The notes under the pieces are model-generated. The model was not told the DNA's origin. It saw only the letters and a list, made by a program, of their open reading frames with translations, and ran no database searches. From positions 1 to 64,000 of the forward strand of contig JAGBBV010000021.1 of assembly GCA_017938315.1 (NCBI GenBank): a stretch of 64,000 nt of DNA, written 5' to 3'. Below, in pieces: positions 19,819 through 28,928 of this stretch. The translations under genes were made by a program, and so were the position numbers. The first letter of the stretch is position 1; every line of letters begins with the position of its first letter. The stretch comes from Lachnospiraceae bacterium. GTDB lineage: Bacteria > Bacillota > Clostridia > Lachnospirales > Lachnospiraceae.

Positions 19819-21117
19819 TTATTTTTTTGTGATATAACCTTCACTGTCAATGGCAACATTATAAGAAATACTTTCCATATAAGACAGAATACGTTCTTTT
19901 TCCCCGCCGTAAACATAGTCTGTCCGGCAATCCTGCTGCACTGCTGGCATAAACTGCAAGTTTTCAATCCCCTCTTTGGAAATATCCACTCTCAAAAGTC
20001 CGGTATCCATCGTCTTTGAATTAAACCAAAAGTTTCCGATGCTATAGATCACCGGTGTGTCACCATAATATTCTATCCCTTGAAGACAATGGGGATGTGC
20101 GCCTACAATCAAATCCGCGCCTGCCTCTGCAATTTTCGGAGCCTGATCAAGCTGTGCCCAATCCGGTTCCACTTCATTTTCTGTCCCCCAGTGAATATAT
20201 ACAATTACAAAATCACTGTTTTCTTTCGCTTCCGCTATCACTTCCAGCAGCTTCTCCGGATACAGGCACCGGAACACACCTGCGCTGTTCTCCGTGGCCC
20301 CTTTCGTATCAGGGTTATCAAGTCTCTCTATCTGTGTTGCCGACACAAGTGCAACTGTAACATCTTCAGAAACAAAATAAATAGGTTCACAGGCCTCTTT
20401 AAGATTTCTTCCCGCCCCCACATAAGGTATTCCGGCATTCTCCAGTGTATCAAGGGTATCCAGAAAACCCACTTCTCCGAAATCATATGCATGATTATTT
20501 GCCAGGGAAACAACATCCACTCCCATATCGTGCAGATACTGTACACATTCCGGATCCGCTCGGAAGGTATATGTTTTCCCTTCTGTGGGAGTCCCTCTGT
20601 CTGTATAAGGGAACTCATTATTTACCATCATCACATCCACGTCATGCATTCCCGCAAGCAACGCTTCTGATATCCCATTTTCTATGGTAACACCTCTGTT
20701 TAGCAGATTTGCCATGCATGCATACTCATCATCAAACAAAATATCACCGCCGAATCCAAAGCTGATATTCCCCGAAGAACCGGTATCCAGCATTTGTACC
20801 CTTTTTCCACTTAGCATCGCTAAGGTTTCCTGATTGCCATCTGCCTCTTCTGCGCTCTTCTCACCCTGTGTTGGAATCGCCTCCCACAATGAATGAGAGG
20901 GGACCACTTCTACATTCGTCTGCACGTCTGTGCCGGCTTCTTCAAAAACTGTTTCTACTGTTTTTAAATCATGATCTGTCTTTTTTTCCATTAACAAATA
21001 TCCGGACATACCAAGAAGTCCCACACTTACCACAGCTATAAATGTCAGCAAAAAAACCTTTACCACCGATATTCTGTTTTTCTTTTTAGTATCAGATATT
21101 TTTTTCACGCCACTCAT
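19819..21117 (-). CDS. CapA-family (PgsA-like) membrane-anchored metallophosphatase-fold protein
   Basis: About 432 residues. A basic N-terminus and one hydrophobic helix (VFLLTFIAVVSVGLLGMSGY) anchor it outside the membrane. The CapA domain follows with FGGDILFDD, VNNEFPYTDRG, VVSLANNHAYDFG, YIHWGTENE and GAHPHCLQGIE, the His/Asp/Asn metal-binding pattern of calcineurin-like phosphatases used in poly-gamma-glutamate export and envelope work. It lies between rplA and rplJ, an unusual site, separated by the rplA terminator on one side and the rplJL promoter on the other. Its own promoter is not obvious. A TTG one codon upstream is an alternative start. Confidence 0.85.
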   Translation of the reverse strand: MSGVKKISDTKKKNRISVVKVFLLTFIAVVSVGLLGMSGYLLMEKKTDHDLKTVETVFEEAGTDVQTNVEVVPSHSLWEAIPTQGEKSAEEADGNQETLAMLSGKRVQMLDTGSSGNISFGFGGDILFDDEYACMANLLNRGVTIENGISEALLAGMHDVDVMMVNNEFPYTDRGTPTEGKTYTFRADPECVQYLHDMGVDVVSLANNHAYDFGEVGFLDTLDTLENAGIPYVGAGRNLKEACEPIYFVSEDVTVALVSATQIERLDNPDTKGATENSAGVFRCLYPEKLLEVIAEAKENSDFVIVYIHWGTENEVEPDWAQLDQAPKIAEAGADLIVGAHPHCLQGIEYYGDTPVIYSIGNFWFNSKTMDTGLLRVDISKEGIENLQFMPAVQQDCRTDYVYGGEKERILSYMESISYNVAIDSEGYITKK

Positions 21118-21155
21118 CAATTCCCATTTTCCAAACTATGTACAGATAAAGATAC

Positions 21156-21184
21156 AAAAGGCGCTGCATACGCAACGCCTTCAT
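21156..21184 (-). terminator. rplA terminator
   Basis: Stem AAGGCGTTGC/GCAGCGCCTT with GTAT loop followed by TTG on the minus strand, just after the rplA stop. Confidence 0.8.
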
Positions 21185-21196
21185 CATTCTAAAATA

Positions 21197-21886
21197 TTAG
21201 AACTTAGCAACACTTACCTTAACACCAGGTCCCATTGTGGAAGTAACTGTAATACTTCTTAAATACTGACCTTTTAATGCTGAAGGTTTTGCTTTTACAA
21301 TTGCTTCCATGAGAGCATTAAAGTTCTCCTGAAGCTTTTCTTCTTCGAAAGAAGCCTTTCCAATCGGAACGTGAATGATATTGGACTTGTCAAGTCTGTA
21401 CTCAATCTTACCAGCTTTGATATCGTTGATTGCTTTTGTTACATCCATTGTAACTGTTCCAGCCTTAGGGTTAGGCATTAATCCTTTAGGACCAAGTACC
21501 TTACCGAGACGACCTACAACACCCATCATATCAGGTGTAGCTACAACTACATCAAAGTCAAGCCATCCGTCATTCTGAATCTTGGGAATGAGTTCTTCTC
21601 CGCCAACATAATCTGCGCCTGCTGCCTCAGCCTCAGTTACCTTATCACCTTTAGCAAATACTAAAACCTTTACAGTCTTACCTGTTCCGTTGGGAAGTAC
21701 TACTGCACCACGGATCTGCTGTTCAGCATGACGTCCGTCACATCCTGTTCTGATGTGCACTTCGATTGTTTCATCAAATTTAGCTACTGCAGTTTTCTTT
21801 GCAAGTGCGATTGCGTCATTAGGTTCATATGCAACACTGCGGTCTACCTGCTTAGCAGCCTCGTTATATTTCTTTCCATGTTTCAT
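21197..21886 (-). CDS. rplA: Ribosomal protein L1
   Basis: A 229-residue protein of the mobile L1 stalk near the E site ([38 protein letters not shown]). Length is standard. It follows rplK by 63 bases and has an AGGAGG site. L1 often represses its own operon; the leader before rplK is a candidate target. Confidence 0.99.
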   Translation of the reverse strand: MKHGKKYNEAAKQVDRSVAYEPNDAIALAKKTAVAKFDETIEVHIRTGCDGRHAEQQIRGAVVLPNGTGKTVKVLVFAKGDKVTEAEAAGADYVGGEELIPKIQNDGWLDFDVVVATPDMMGVVGRLGKVLGPKGLMPNPKAGTVTMDVTKAINDIKAGKIEYRLDKSNIIHVPIGKASFEEEKLQENFNALMEAIVKAKPSALKGQYLRSITVTSTMGPGVKVSVAKF

Positions 21887-21949
21887 TATTAAATCCTCCT
21901 ATGGTTCAAACGACAAATAAATTGTCTCCCACTCTCTACAATATTGTTA

Positions 21950-22375
21950 TTAGTCTTCTACTTTGATACCCATGCTTCTTGCTGTTCCGGCAATCATGCT
22001 CATAGCAGCTTCCAAGCTTCCCGCATTAAGGTCAGGCATCTTCATTTCTGCGATTTCCTGAAGTTTTGCTTTGGAAATAGTTGCTACCTTAGTCTTGTTC
22101 GGTGTTGCTGAACCTGACTTAATGTTGCATGCTTTCTTAAGAAGTACTGCAGCAGGGGGAGTCTTAGTAATAAAACTGAAACTTCTGTCTGCGTATACAG
22201 TGATAACTACAGGGATGATAACATCGCCTTTATCAGCTGTTCTTGCGTTGAACTGTTTTGTAAATTCAACGATGTTCACACCATGCTGTCCAAGTGCAGG
22301 ACCAACAGGGGGAGCTGGTGTAGCTTTACCAGCAGGGATTTGTAACTTAATGTATCCTTCTACTTTCTTTGCCAT
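21950..22375 (-). CDS. rplK: Ribosomal protein L11
   Basis: A 141-residue protein of the GTPase-associated centre ([30 protein letters not shown]). It contacts 23S rRNA and is needed for RelA sensing. Length and motifs are normal. It follows nusG by 167 bases; that gap has several hairpins. Confidence 0.99.
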   Translation of the reverse strand: MAKKVEGYIKLQIPAGKATPAPPVGPALGQHGVNIVEFTKQFNARTADKGDVIIPVVITVYADRSFSFITKTPPAAVLLKKACNIKSGSATPNKTKVATISKAKLQEIAEMKMPDLNAGSLEAAMSMIAGTARSMGIKVED

Positions 22376-22542
22376 TGTGGCACCTCCTATAATAATGCAT
22401 TAAATGCATTGTGGTATGGCGCATCCTTCCGACCATATACTGCATCGGCTCTCTGCTCCCACGGTCTATGGCATCATTCCATAGACATTTTTAGTTCCTC
22501 TATATTTATAAAGAAGTTTCCTTCTTACAAATATCAAATTTG
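22376..22542 (-). promoter_or_regulatory. Structured leader before rplK-rplA
   Basis: On the minus strand the gap holds an 8-bp hairpin (GTCTATGG/CCATAGAC, near 22456-22484), a TATGG/CCATA enclosed segment with GGTCGGAAGGATGCG, and an AATGCAT/ATGCATT pair just before the ribosome-binding site. It may carry the L1 regulatory site, but I cannot match it to a known motif. Confidence 0.35.
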
Positions 22543-23058
22543 TTACATTTTTCTAACTTCTGCAAAACTGATTTCCACAGGTGTCTCCCTGCCGAACAGT
22601 TCTACATTAATGGTAGCCGTTTGCTTACCGAAGTCCATACGCTGTACAACGCCCACTGTATCTTTCCATACACCGGCAACTACAGCAATGGTATCTCCTT
22701 CTGCGAAATCTACTGATATATTTTCCACCTTGATTCCCAAAGGTTTCATTTCCGCTTCCGTAAGCGGAACCGGTTTACTTCCGGGACCTACAAATCCGGT
22801 CACACCTCTGGTATTACGAACCACATACCATGTGTCATCATTCATAATCATATTGATTAACACATATCCCGGGAACATTTTCTTCTGGACAGTCTTCCTG
22901 GCACCATTCTTTACTTCCACAACATCTTGCATAGGCACACGCACTTCCAGAATCTCTTCTTCCAGGTGTCTGTTCTCGATGGTTTTTTCAATATTGGCTT
23001 TTACCTTATTTTCATATCCTGAATAAGTATGCACTACATACCAGTTTGCTTCTGCCAT
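22543..23058 (-). CDS. nusG: Transcription elongation/termination factor NusG
   Basis: A 171-residue factor with an N-terminal NGN domain (ANWYVVHTYSGYENKVKANI, MFPGYVLINM) and a C-terminal KOW domain (FAEGDTIAVVAGVWKDTVGV). It binds the beta' clamp helices and links RNA polymerase with Rho or ribosomes. It follows secE by 15 bases. Confidence 0.98.
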   Translation of the reverse strand: MAEANWYVVHTYSGYENKVKANIEKTIENRHLEEEILEVRVPMQDVVEVKNGARKTVQKKMFPGYVLINMIMNDDTWYVVRNTRGVTGFVGPGSKPVPLTEAEMKPLGIKVENISVDFAEGDTIAVVAGVWKDTVGVVQRMDFGKQTATINVELFGRETPVEISFAEVRKM

Positions 23059-23073
23059 ACATTCACCCTCACT

Positions 23074-23289
23074 CTACAGACTCATCATAAAATCTACGCC
23101 ATACTGAATCATGAAGTCAAGTATTGCAATGATAACGCCTACAACAACGGAAACACAAACAACCGCTACGGTCTGCTTCAAAAGTGAATCTTTATCAGGC
23201 CATGTAATCTTTTTATATTCTGATTTTAATCCTTTGAAAAAGCCGGGTTTCTTTTCTTTTGCTTTTTCCTTCTTAACAGAATCTGCCAT
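23074..23289 (-). CDS. secE: Preprotein translocase subunit SecE
   Basis: A 71-residue single-span form. A basic cytoplasmic region (KKPGFFKGLKSEYKKITWPD) with the conserved K-x-I-T-W-P is followed by one membrane helix (VVCVSVVVGVIIAILDF). SecE clamps SecY in the Sec channel. It lies between rpmG and nusG. Confidence 0.97.
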   Translation of the reverse strand: MADSVKKEKAKEKKPGFFKGLKSEYKKITWPDKDSLLKQTVAVVCVSVVVGVIIAILDFMIQYGVDFMMSL

Positions 23290-23318
23290 GTTAAGCTCCT
23301 TTCAAACAACTACAGCAA

Positions 23319-23468
23319 TTATTTGGTTTCTTTGTGTAATGTGTGAGTTTTGCAGAATCTACAATACTTCTTTGTTTCCATCCTGTCGGGATGAGTTTTC
23401 TTATCTTTAGTGGTATTGTAGTTACGCTGTTTACATTCAGTACATGCTAATGTAATTCTTGTACGCAT
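23319..23468 (-). CDS. rpmG: Ribosomal protein L33
   Basis: Read directly from the minus strand: ATG at 23466-23468, stop at 23319-23321, 49 residues. The start [20 protein letters not shown] and the C-terminal [15 protein letters not shown] carry the two Cys-x-x-Cys pairs of the zinc-binding L33 form. An AGGAAT site precedes it. It is the first gene of rpmG-secE-nusG. Confidence 0.97.
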   Translation of the reverse strand: MRTRITLACTECKQRNYNTTKDKKTHPDRMETKKYCRFCKTHTLHKETK

Positions 23469-23540
23469 CTTAAATTCCTCCAATCTTTTTGCCGGATTTT
23501 GAGCATAAAAAAAAGACCTAAATCTTATCTTCGCTTGACT

Positions 23541-23569
23541 AATATAACATATCCCTTCTTTTGCGTCAA
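23541..23569 (-). promoter_or_regulatory. rpmG-secE-nusG promoter
   Basis: TTGACG, 17-base spacer, TATATT on the minus strand, about 75 bases before rpmG. Confidence 0.8.
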
Positions 23570-23632
23570 CCGAATTTTTACATTTTTTACTGTATTTTTC
23601 TTGTATTTTTCAAGTTTTTTCTTTGTAATATC

Positions 23633-23661
23633 TTGTTTTCCTTAATTTGTCATGGTAGAAT
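23633..23661 (+). promoter_or_regulatory. Promoter of the FliD-like gene
   Basis: TTGTTT, 17-base spacer, TAGAAT on the plus strand. A short hairpin (GCCAAA/TTTGGC at 23694-23709) follows in the 5' UTR. Confidence 0.5.
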
Positions 23662-23747
23662 AAAATCATAAAAGTAGGTTTTTATGCCCTATTGCCAAAC
23701 GGTTTTGGCGGTTTTACATTTCACGGAAGAAAGGAGGGGCAGTTTTT

Positions 23748-25055
23748 ATGGCATATCATGCAGCACTTAACAGTGTCTATAATCATTATCTTACCAGTTA
23801 TGCTCCCAAGAGTACGACTCGTTATGACACGCATAAAAAGAGCGAACTGCGTAACATTTACAACTCCATGGTTAAACTGAATAAAGAATCCCCTCTGTAT
23901 CTGCTTGACAATAGTAAGGAAACCCAAAGCTATGCCATCGGATTAAAGGAAAATGCAAGGGCTCTGCGCAACACCATCGCTTCATTGGGCGGGCTTAATG
24001 AAGAAGATCTTTTAAATAAGAAGGTAGCCTATTCCAGTAATGCTGATTTGGTCAGTGCTACTTTTATCGGCGAACTTCCAGAAGAAGGAGATATTGCTCC
24101 CTTTGAAATGGAAATAACCGCTTTAGCATCTGGTCAGGTAAATACAGGTCATATGCTTCCTTCCACTTCTGCTGTAGATTTACCGGCAGACGGTTATTCC
24201 TTTGATATTACAATTAATGATTTAAACTACGAATTTCAATATAACATACATGAAGGAGAATCAAACAGACAGATTCAGGAACGTCTTTCACGTCTCATTA
24301 CTAATGCAGACATTGGGCTGAAAGCAGAACTGGTGGAAGACGGAAACGGTAACAGTGCACTGCGGCTTTCCTCCACCTCCACCGGCCTGAAAAATGAACA
24401 AAGCAACATTTTCCATATATCTGACAATAATACCAGCAAGCAAAAGGGAAGTGTTGCCTATTTAGGTATTGATTCTGTTTCAACCCAGGCATCCAACGCC
24501 GAATTTTTGTTAAATGGTGAGCCAAGAAGTGCTTCTTCTAATCATTTCACTGTAGATAAAATGTTTGAAGTGGAATTAAAGGGTGTAAGCTCCGGCGATA
24601 ACGGCGTTGTACAAATCGGTCTGAAAGCCGACGTGGATTCCATTACTGAAAATATTAATGAACTGGTTATGGGATATAACGCTTTCCTTAACACTACTGC
24701 AAGTTATTTGGATTCCCATCCCAGAAGCAGTAGACTCGTCAATGAAATGAGACACATCTCTCTCTCTTACCAACAGGAATTGGAAAAGATGGGCGTTCGG
24801 TTTGAAGAGAACGGACAAATGTCTTTAAATAAAGATTCATTGCGGCAGACCGCGCTTTCAGACGGTGGCAAAGAAAGCTTATCCACTATCAAGGATTTTG
24901 CAAACTCTGTTCTCCGTAAAACCAACCAGGTTTCGCTTAATCCCATGCATTATGTGGAAAAGACTGTGGTAGCATACAAAAACCCGGGACATAACTTTGT
25001 ATCTCCCTATGCTCCCAGCGCCTATAGCGGATTGATGTTCAACAGTTATTGTTAA
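23748..25055 (+). CDS. FliD-like flagellar capping protein homologue
   Basis: A 435-residue protein. The C-terminal half (SGDNGVVQIGLKADVDSITE, INELVMGYNAFLN, then the KMGVRFEENGQMSLNKDSLR stretch) follows the FliD C-terminal domain pattern, and the middle has a FliD-like beta domain. The N-terminus, starting AYHAALNSVYNHYL, does not match the usual capping-protein N-terminus (MxLTGINSGLDTESII) seen in the fliD at 55665. It lies far from the flagellar cluster with its own promoter and terminator. It could be an alternative cap, a hook-associated protein or a protein exported by the flagellar apparatus. Confidence 0.6.
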   Translation: MAYHAALNSVYNHYLTSYAPKSTTRYDTHKKSELRNIYNSMVKLNKESPLYLLDNSKETQSYAIGLKENARALRNTIASLGGLNEEDLLNKKVAYSSNADLVSATFIGELPEEGDIAPFEMEITALASGQVNTGHMLPSTSAVDLPADGYSFDITINDLNYEFQYNIHEGESNRQIQERLSRLITNADIGLKAELVEDGNGNSALRLSSTSTGLKNEQSNIFHISDNNTSKQKGSVAYLGIDSVSTQASNAEFLLNGEPRSASSNHFTVDKMFEVELKGVSSGDNGVVQIGLKADVDSITENINELVMGYNAFLNTTASYLDSHPRSSRLVNEMRHISLSYQQELEKMGVRFEENGQMSLNKDSLRQTALSDGGKESLSTIKDFANSVLRKTNQVSLNPMHYVEKTVVAYKNPGHNFVSPYAPSAYSGLMFNSYC

Positions 25056-25074
25056 TTATATATTATTAAGTACA

Positions 25075-25112
25075 AAAGCCGTAAGGATTCCGGTCCTTAC
25101 GGCTTTTATTAT
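25075..25112. terminator. Bidirectional terminator between the FliD-like gene and glf
   Basis: A 13-bp perfect stem (AAAGCCGTAAGGA/TCCTTACGGCTTT) with a 6-base loop. T-runs on both strands serve the two convergent genes. Confidence 0.9.
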
Positions 25113-25118
25113 TACATT

Positions 25119-26255
25119 TTATGCAAGTTCTTTTTCTACTGCCTCCAGCGCTGCGGCAATCACCTTATCCATGTCATAATATTTATAATTACCTAACCGG
25201 CCTCCAAACAAAACACCTTCCTCTTTGTCTGCAAGTTCCCGATACTTTGCAAAGAGTGCATCATTCTTTTCATTATTAATAGGATAGTAAGGTTCTTCTC
25301 CCGGTTTCCATTCGGCCGGATATTCTTTGGTGATAACCGTGCCATCTCCTTTTCCGAATTCAAAATGCTTGTGCTCAATAATTCTGGTATAAGGAATATC
25401 TCTGTGGGTATAATTCACCACCGCATTTCCCTGATAGTTTTCGCATTCCGGCATATCTTCCTGTTCAAAGCAAAGAGAGCGATACTCCAAATTGCCAAGG
25501 CAAAAATCAAAGTACTCATCCAGCATGCCGGTGTATACTACTTTATCCCATGTAATGTAATCTTTTCCTTCTGCCTGTGCTTTTTCCTGCTTCGCTGCAA
25601 AGTCACGATACTCTGTCTCAAGAATCACTTCCGTTCCTTCCAAGAGCTTCTCAACCATCGCTGTGTAACCGCCTATAGGAATTCCCTGATATCTGTCATT
25701 AAAATAATTGTTATTGTAGGTAAATCTAAACGGCAATCTCTTAATAATAAATGCCGGCAAATCCTTGCAATCCCTGCCCCACTGTTTTTCAGTGTAGCCT
25801 TTCACAAGTTTTTCATATACATCTGTACCCGCCAAAGACAGTGCCTGTTCTTCCAGATTCTTCGGTTCTGTAATATGTAATTCTTCAATCTGCTTACTTA
25901 TAATCTCCTTAGCCTCTTGTGGTGTCTTAATTCCCCAAAGTTTACTGAAGGTATTCATATTAAAAGGAAGATTATAAATTTCGTCCTTATAAACTGCCAT
26001 AGGTGAATTCACATAATGATTAAACTCTGCAAACTCATTCACGTAATCCCATATCTTCTTATCGGAAGTATGAAAAATGTGTGCACCATATTCATGCACT
26101 TGAATCCCTCTTACTTCTTTGGTATAAATATTACCCGCAATGTGATTACGCTTATCAATCGCCAAAGACGTTTTTCCTTTTTTCTTCATTTCATGAGAAA
26201 AAACCGAACCAAAAAGTCCGGTTCCTACAATCAAGTAGTCATAGTGCTTACGCAT
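25119..26255 (-). CDS. glf: UDP-galactopyranose mutase
   Basis: A 378-residue flavoenzyme converting UDP-galactopyranose to UDP-galactofuranose for cell-surface polymers. The N-terminal FAD motif YLIVGTGLFGSVFSHEMKKK, then IAGNIYT, YGAHIFHTSD and YTEKQWG are diagnostic. It heads a small sugar-nucleotide group with an epimerase and a DUF4422 protein. It suggests that a glycan of this strain contains galactofuranose. Confidence 0.97.
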   Translation of the reverse strand: MRKHYDYLIVGTGLFGSVFSHEMKKKGKTSLAIDKRNHIAGNIYTKEVRGIQVHEYGAHIFHTSDKKIWDYVNEFAEFNHYVNSPMAVYKDEIYNLPFNMNTFSKLWGIKTPQEAKEIISKQIEELHITEPKNLEEQALSLAGTDVYEKLVKGYTEKQWGRDCKDLPAFIIKRLPFRFTYNNNYFNDRYQGIPIGGYTAMVEKLLEGTEVILETEYRDFAAKQEKAQAEGKDYITWDKVVYTGMLDEYFDFCLGNLEYRSLCFEQEDMPECENYQGNAVVNYTHRDIPYTRIIEHKHFEFGKGDGTVITKEYPAEWKPGEEPYYPINNEKNDALFAKYRELADKEEGVLFGGRLGNYKYYDMDKVIAAALEAVEKELA

Positions 26256-26264
26256 AACTTACTC

Positions 26265-26597
26265 CTATTCTCTGTATTTCTCAAGCTGAACATAATCTTC
26301 CATCATTTCAAGAATTCTCTTGCGGCCTTTTTTATTCAGCTGGATATAATACTGCATTACTCTGTTTTCTAAAATCTTTTCTCCGAGAGATTCACCTTTT
26401 TCAAGAGATGTAAAATCCACCGGATTTAAGCTTAATTTGTCGCACATACGAATGACGGTCCCATAAGCCATTCCTTCAATACCTCTGTCAAGTGCTGTCA
26501 CCAGAGTGCTGTATGGAATCTCCATCTCAATAGCAAACTGTCTGACACTCTTATACTGTCTTAATATTTCTGTCTTTAAAATTTCTGCCTTGGTCAT
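26265..26597 (-). CDS. Small HTH regulator
   Basis: About 110 residues from the ATG that follows GGGAGG by 7 bases; the frame extends 12 codons further without such a site. Residues 5-60 form a Cro/C1-like HTH (SVRQFAIEMEIPYSTLVTAL). The C-terminus is a short charged helix. It lies 9 bases before glf on the same strand and may regulate it or itself. Target unknown. Confidence 0.65.
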   Translation of the reverse strand: MTKAEILKTEILRQYKSVRQFAIEMEIPYSTLVTALDRGIEGMAYGTVIRMCDKLSLNPVDFTSLEKGESLGEKILENRVMQYYIQLNKKGRKRILEMMEDYVQLEKYRE

Positions 26598-26735
26598 AAT
26601 TAACCCTCCCACTATCTTATGTCTAAAACTCATCTAGCTACTATGATACGCAAAAATTATACCACATTGTAGGAAAATCGTCACTCGAAAAAGGGGATTT
26701 TTAACGGGTTGGTGTACTAAAGTACCAATTTCTTT

Positions 26736-27779
26736 TCAGCACTTTTTACACTCATCCACTACGCATCTTAGTCCATCTTCCATGTGCACCTGTGCTTTCC
26801 ATCCAAGCGTCTGCAATTTGGATGCATCCAGCATTGCTTTTGTTGCTGTAGAGTATCCACGTCTTTCTGTCTCATCAGGCAGTTCAAATATCACCTTTGT
26901 TCCTGCAATCCCTGCCAAGGTTCCGGCAAGATCTTTTAATGTGATATCTGATGCCTCATCTGCAATATTATAGGCCTCTCCCGACTGTCCAAGCAACATC
27001 ACATACAAAATCCCTGCAACCGCATCCGTCACAAAAGAGTAGGAATATTTCTGATTACCTTCACTCTTTAACACAATATCTTCCCCTGCTGCTGCCTTCT
27101 TAATAAACTGGGAAATAGCTTTGGTATCAGATGCAAGCATAGTCGGACCATAGCACCTGGAAAGTCTTGGAATCACAAAATCAAGCCCATAAGTCTGCTT
27201 ATACGCATTACATAATGTTTCTCCAAGGCGTTTGCTTTCCGGATAGCCCGCACGAAGGGTATTGCAATCAATATATCCCAAATACTTCTCATCAAACTTT
27301 TCTACATCACCGCGGTTTTCCCCATACACTTCCACAGAAGACACAAAGCAAAACTGCTTGGTATCATGGGCAACTGCATAATCCAAAAGATTTTTTGTCC
27401 CGATAATATTGGCGGTAATGGTTCCGATGGAATCCTGTGAATATTGCAAAGGATGCGTATTACTTGCCGCATGGACAATATAGTCTACTGTGCCACACTC
27501 AGGAATTACTTCATTCACGTCACAAGACGTATAAGCAAAATATTCCTCATCCCAGTAGTCTCGGAAACGCTCTTTTGCTCTTTCCTCATTGCGGCTAAGG
27601 GCAATCACCCTAATTTTACCGGGCTTCTCCATAATCCCATTATAGTGCATAAGTACGTCAATCAGGCACTTACCAACCATACCGGTAGCTCCGGAAATCA
27701 TAATCGTTTTGCCTTTAAACTCGCCCCATGGTAAGGGTAGTTCAATCATTTTATTTATCTCTTGCCGGTATCTGTCCAT
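26736..27779 (-). CDS. NAD-dependent sugar-nucleotide epimerase/dehydratase
   Basis: About 347 residues from the ATG that follows GAAGGTG. It is an extended SDR with nucleotide-binding SGATGMVG, SSVEVYG and the catalytic Tyr-x-x-x-Lys in YPESKRLGE, and C-terminal SFVTDAVAGILYVM. It probably modifies a UDP- or dTDP-sugar for the surface glycan; the substrate cannot be read from sequence. It lies 59 bases after the DUF4422 gene on the same strand. Confidence 0.85.
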   Translation of the reverse strand: MDRYRQEINKMIELPLPWGEFKGKTIMISGATGMVGKCLIDVLMHYNGIMEKPGKIRVIALSRNEERAKERFRDYWDEEYFAYTSCDVNEVIPECGTVDYIVHAASNTHPLQYSQDSIGTITANIIGTKNLLDYAVAHDTKQFCFVSSVEVYGENRGDVEKFDEKYLGYIDCNTLRAGYPESKRLGETLCNAYKQTYGLDFVIPRLSRCYGPTMLASDTKAISQFIKKAAAGEDIVLKSEGNQKYSYSFVTDAVAGILYVMLLGQSGEAYNIADEASDITLKDLAGTLAGIAGTKVIFELPDETERRGYSTATKAMLDASKLQTLGWKAQVHMEDGLRCVVDECKKC

Positions 27780-27838
27780 AGCCTGCACCTTCTCTTTCAG
27801 TATCACTATATAAAATCTGTCTGTTCATTTACCCTCAG

Positions 27839-28891
27839 TTAAATCAGCATTAATCTTCCCGTGTGCGCAATTTTTAATTGTTCTGCGTTTGCCATAAAAT
27901 AAAGTGTAGTCAAATTCTCACCTAGGTATCCTATATACCGGTCGGCGCGTTCGCTTCCCTTGGGCTCACTAAGTTCCTCCGTTCTTTGAAGAACCGGAAA
28001 CAACCAGTTGCAGTAATCTTTAAACACCTTTTCTTTTGCAATGAGCATATTGTAATTATAAAAGTACTGCCCTTTATAAATTTCCGGCAGCTTCGCTGCA
28101 TATTCCGGTGCAAGTTCCTCAAGAGCCTTAAGCATTGCGTCCCAATCCTGCTGTTTTAAGTATCTTTTATGATGTTCATCAATATTAGGATAATGCACTG
28201 TAGGATATGGCAAAATCACATCAATATCATTCTCGCCAAGACGGTACAAATCATCCTCTTTTATATCAAGCATACGTCTGTAATGGAAAAGTCCCATATA
28301 CGGACTGCTTTTGTGTCTGCTAAGCCAGTACATGGCTGTCAGTTCACTATAGTTTACATTCTTATGGGAAATATTTTCTCCCATATCGTCTCTAAGTTCT
28401 GCAACCCGGGTATCAGTTAGAGCAGCACCCGCCTGAATAGGGTTTACATAACTCTGAATATCATAAGAACCATTCAGCTGCCTGTCCTTGTAAAATTTGG
28501 ACATTCCCACAAAAAGTTCTGCCTGCTTTGTTCCCTGAGGAAAATCTGAAAGAACAGCAAACTGCTCGGTTTGCGCATAAAATCTACGCATGATTTCTGC
28601 CTCTGTCACGGAATCAATGCAGGTGTAGTTTTCAAAGCCCTTCGCTGTTAATCCACCAATAATCTCCGCGTGGAAATTCTCCGGCACGGCAATGAGAATC
28701 TTACATTCTTTATCGCCACTTCGTTCATAGGCTTCCAATGTCATTACCGGAATGCCATTAATCTGCACAGGATTTCCTTCCATGTGACTGACTACAAAGG
28801 CAGCAACCTGCACATCCGGATATAAAGTTTTCAGTGCGTAATAAACGCTTACGGCAACCATTTGGGCACCGTAGATGGCAATTTGGTTCAT
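27839..28891 (-). CDS. DUF4422 glycosyltransferase-like protein with N-terminal Rossmann-like module
   Basis: About 350 residues from the ATG 9 bases after GGAG. Residues 1-105 form the module also seen in the glycan operon (IAIYGAQMVAVSVYYALKT). The rest is a DUF4422 domain (KYNSELTAMYW-like NYSELTAMYWLSRHK, GLFHYRRMLDI, YNYNMLIAKEKVF), a family linked to capsular polysaccharide synthesis. It sits between the Rpn nuclease and the epimerase. Confidence 0.8.
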   Translation of the reverse strand: MNQIAIYGAQMVAVSVYYALKTLYPDVQVAAFVVSHMEGNPVQINGIPVMTLEAYERSGDKECKILIAVPENFHAEIIGGLTAKGFENYTCIDSVTEAEIMRRFYAQTEQFAVLSDFPQGTKQAELFVGMSKFYKDRQLNGSYDIQSYVNPIQAGAALTDTRVAELRDDMGENISHKNVNYSELTAMYWLSRHKSSPYMGLFHYRRMLDIKEDDLYRLGENDIDVILPYPTVHYPNIDEHHKRYLKQQDWDAMLKALEELAPEYAAKLPEIYKGQYFYNYNMLIAKEKVFKDYCNWLFPVLQRTEELSEPKGSERADRYIGYLGENLTTLYFMANAEQLKIAHTGRLMLI

Positions 28892-28928
28892 TATGATCAT
28901 CTCCTGCTTTGCATGCGCCTATTTCTTC

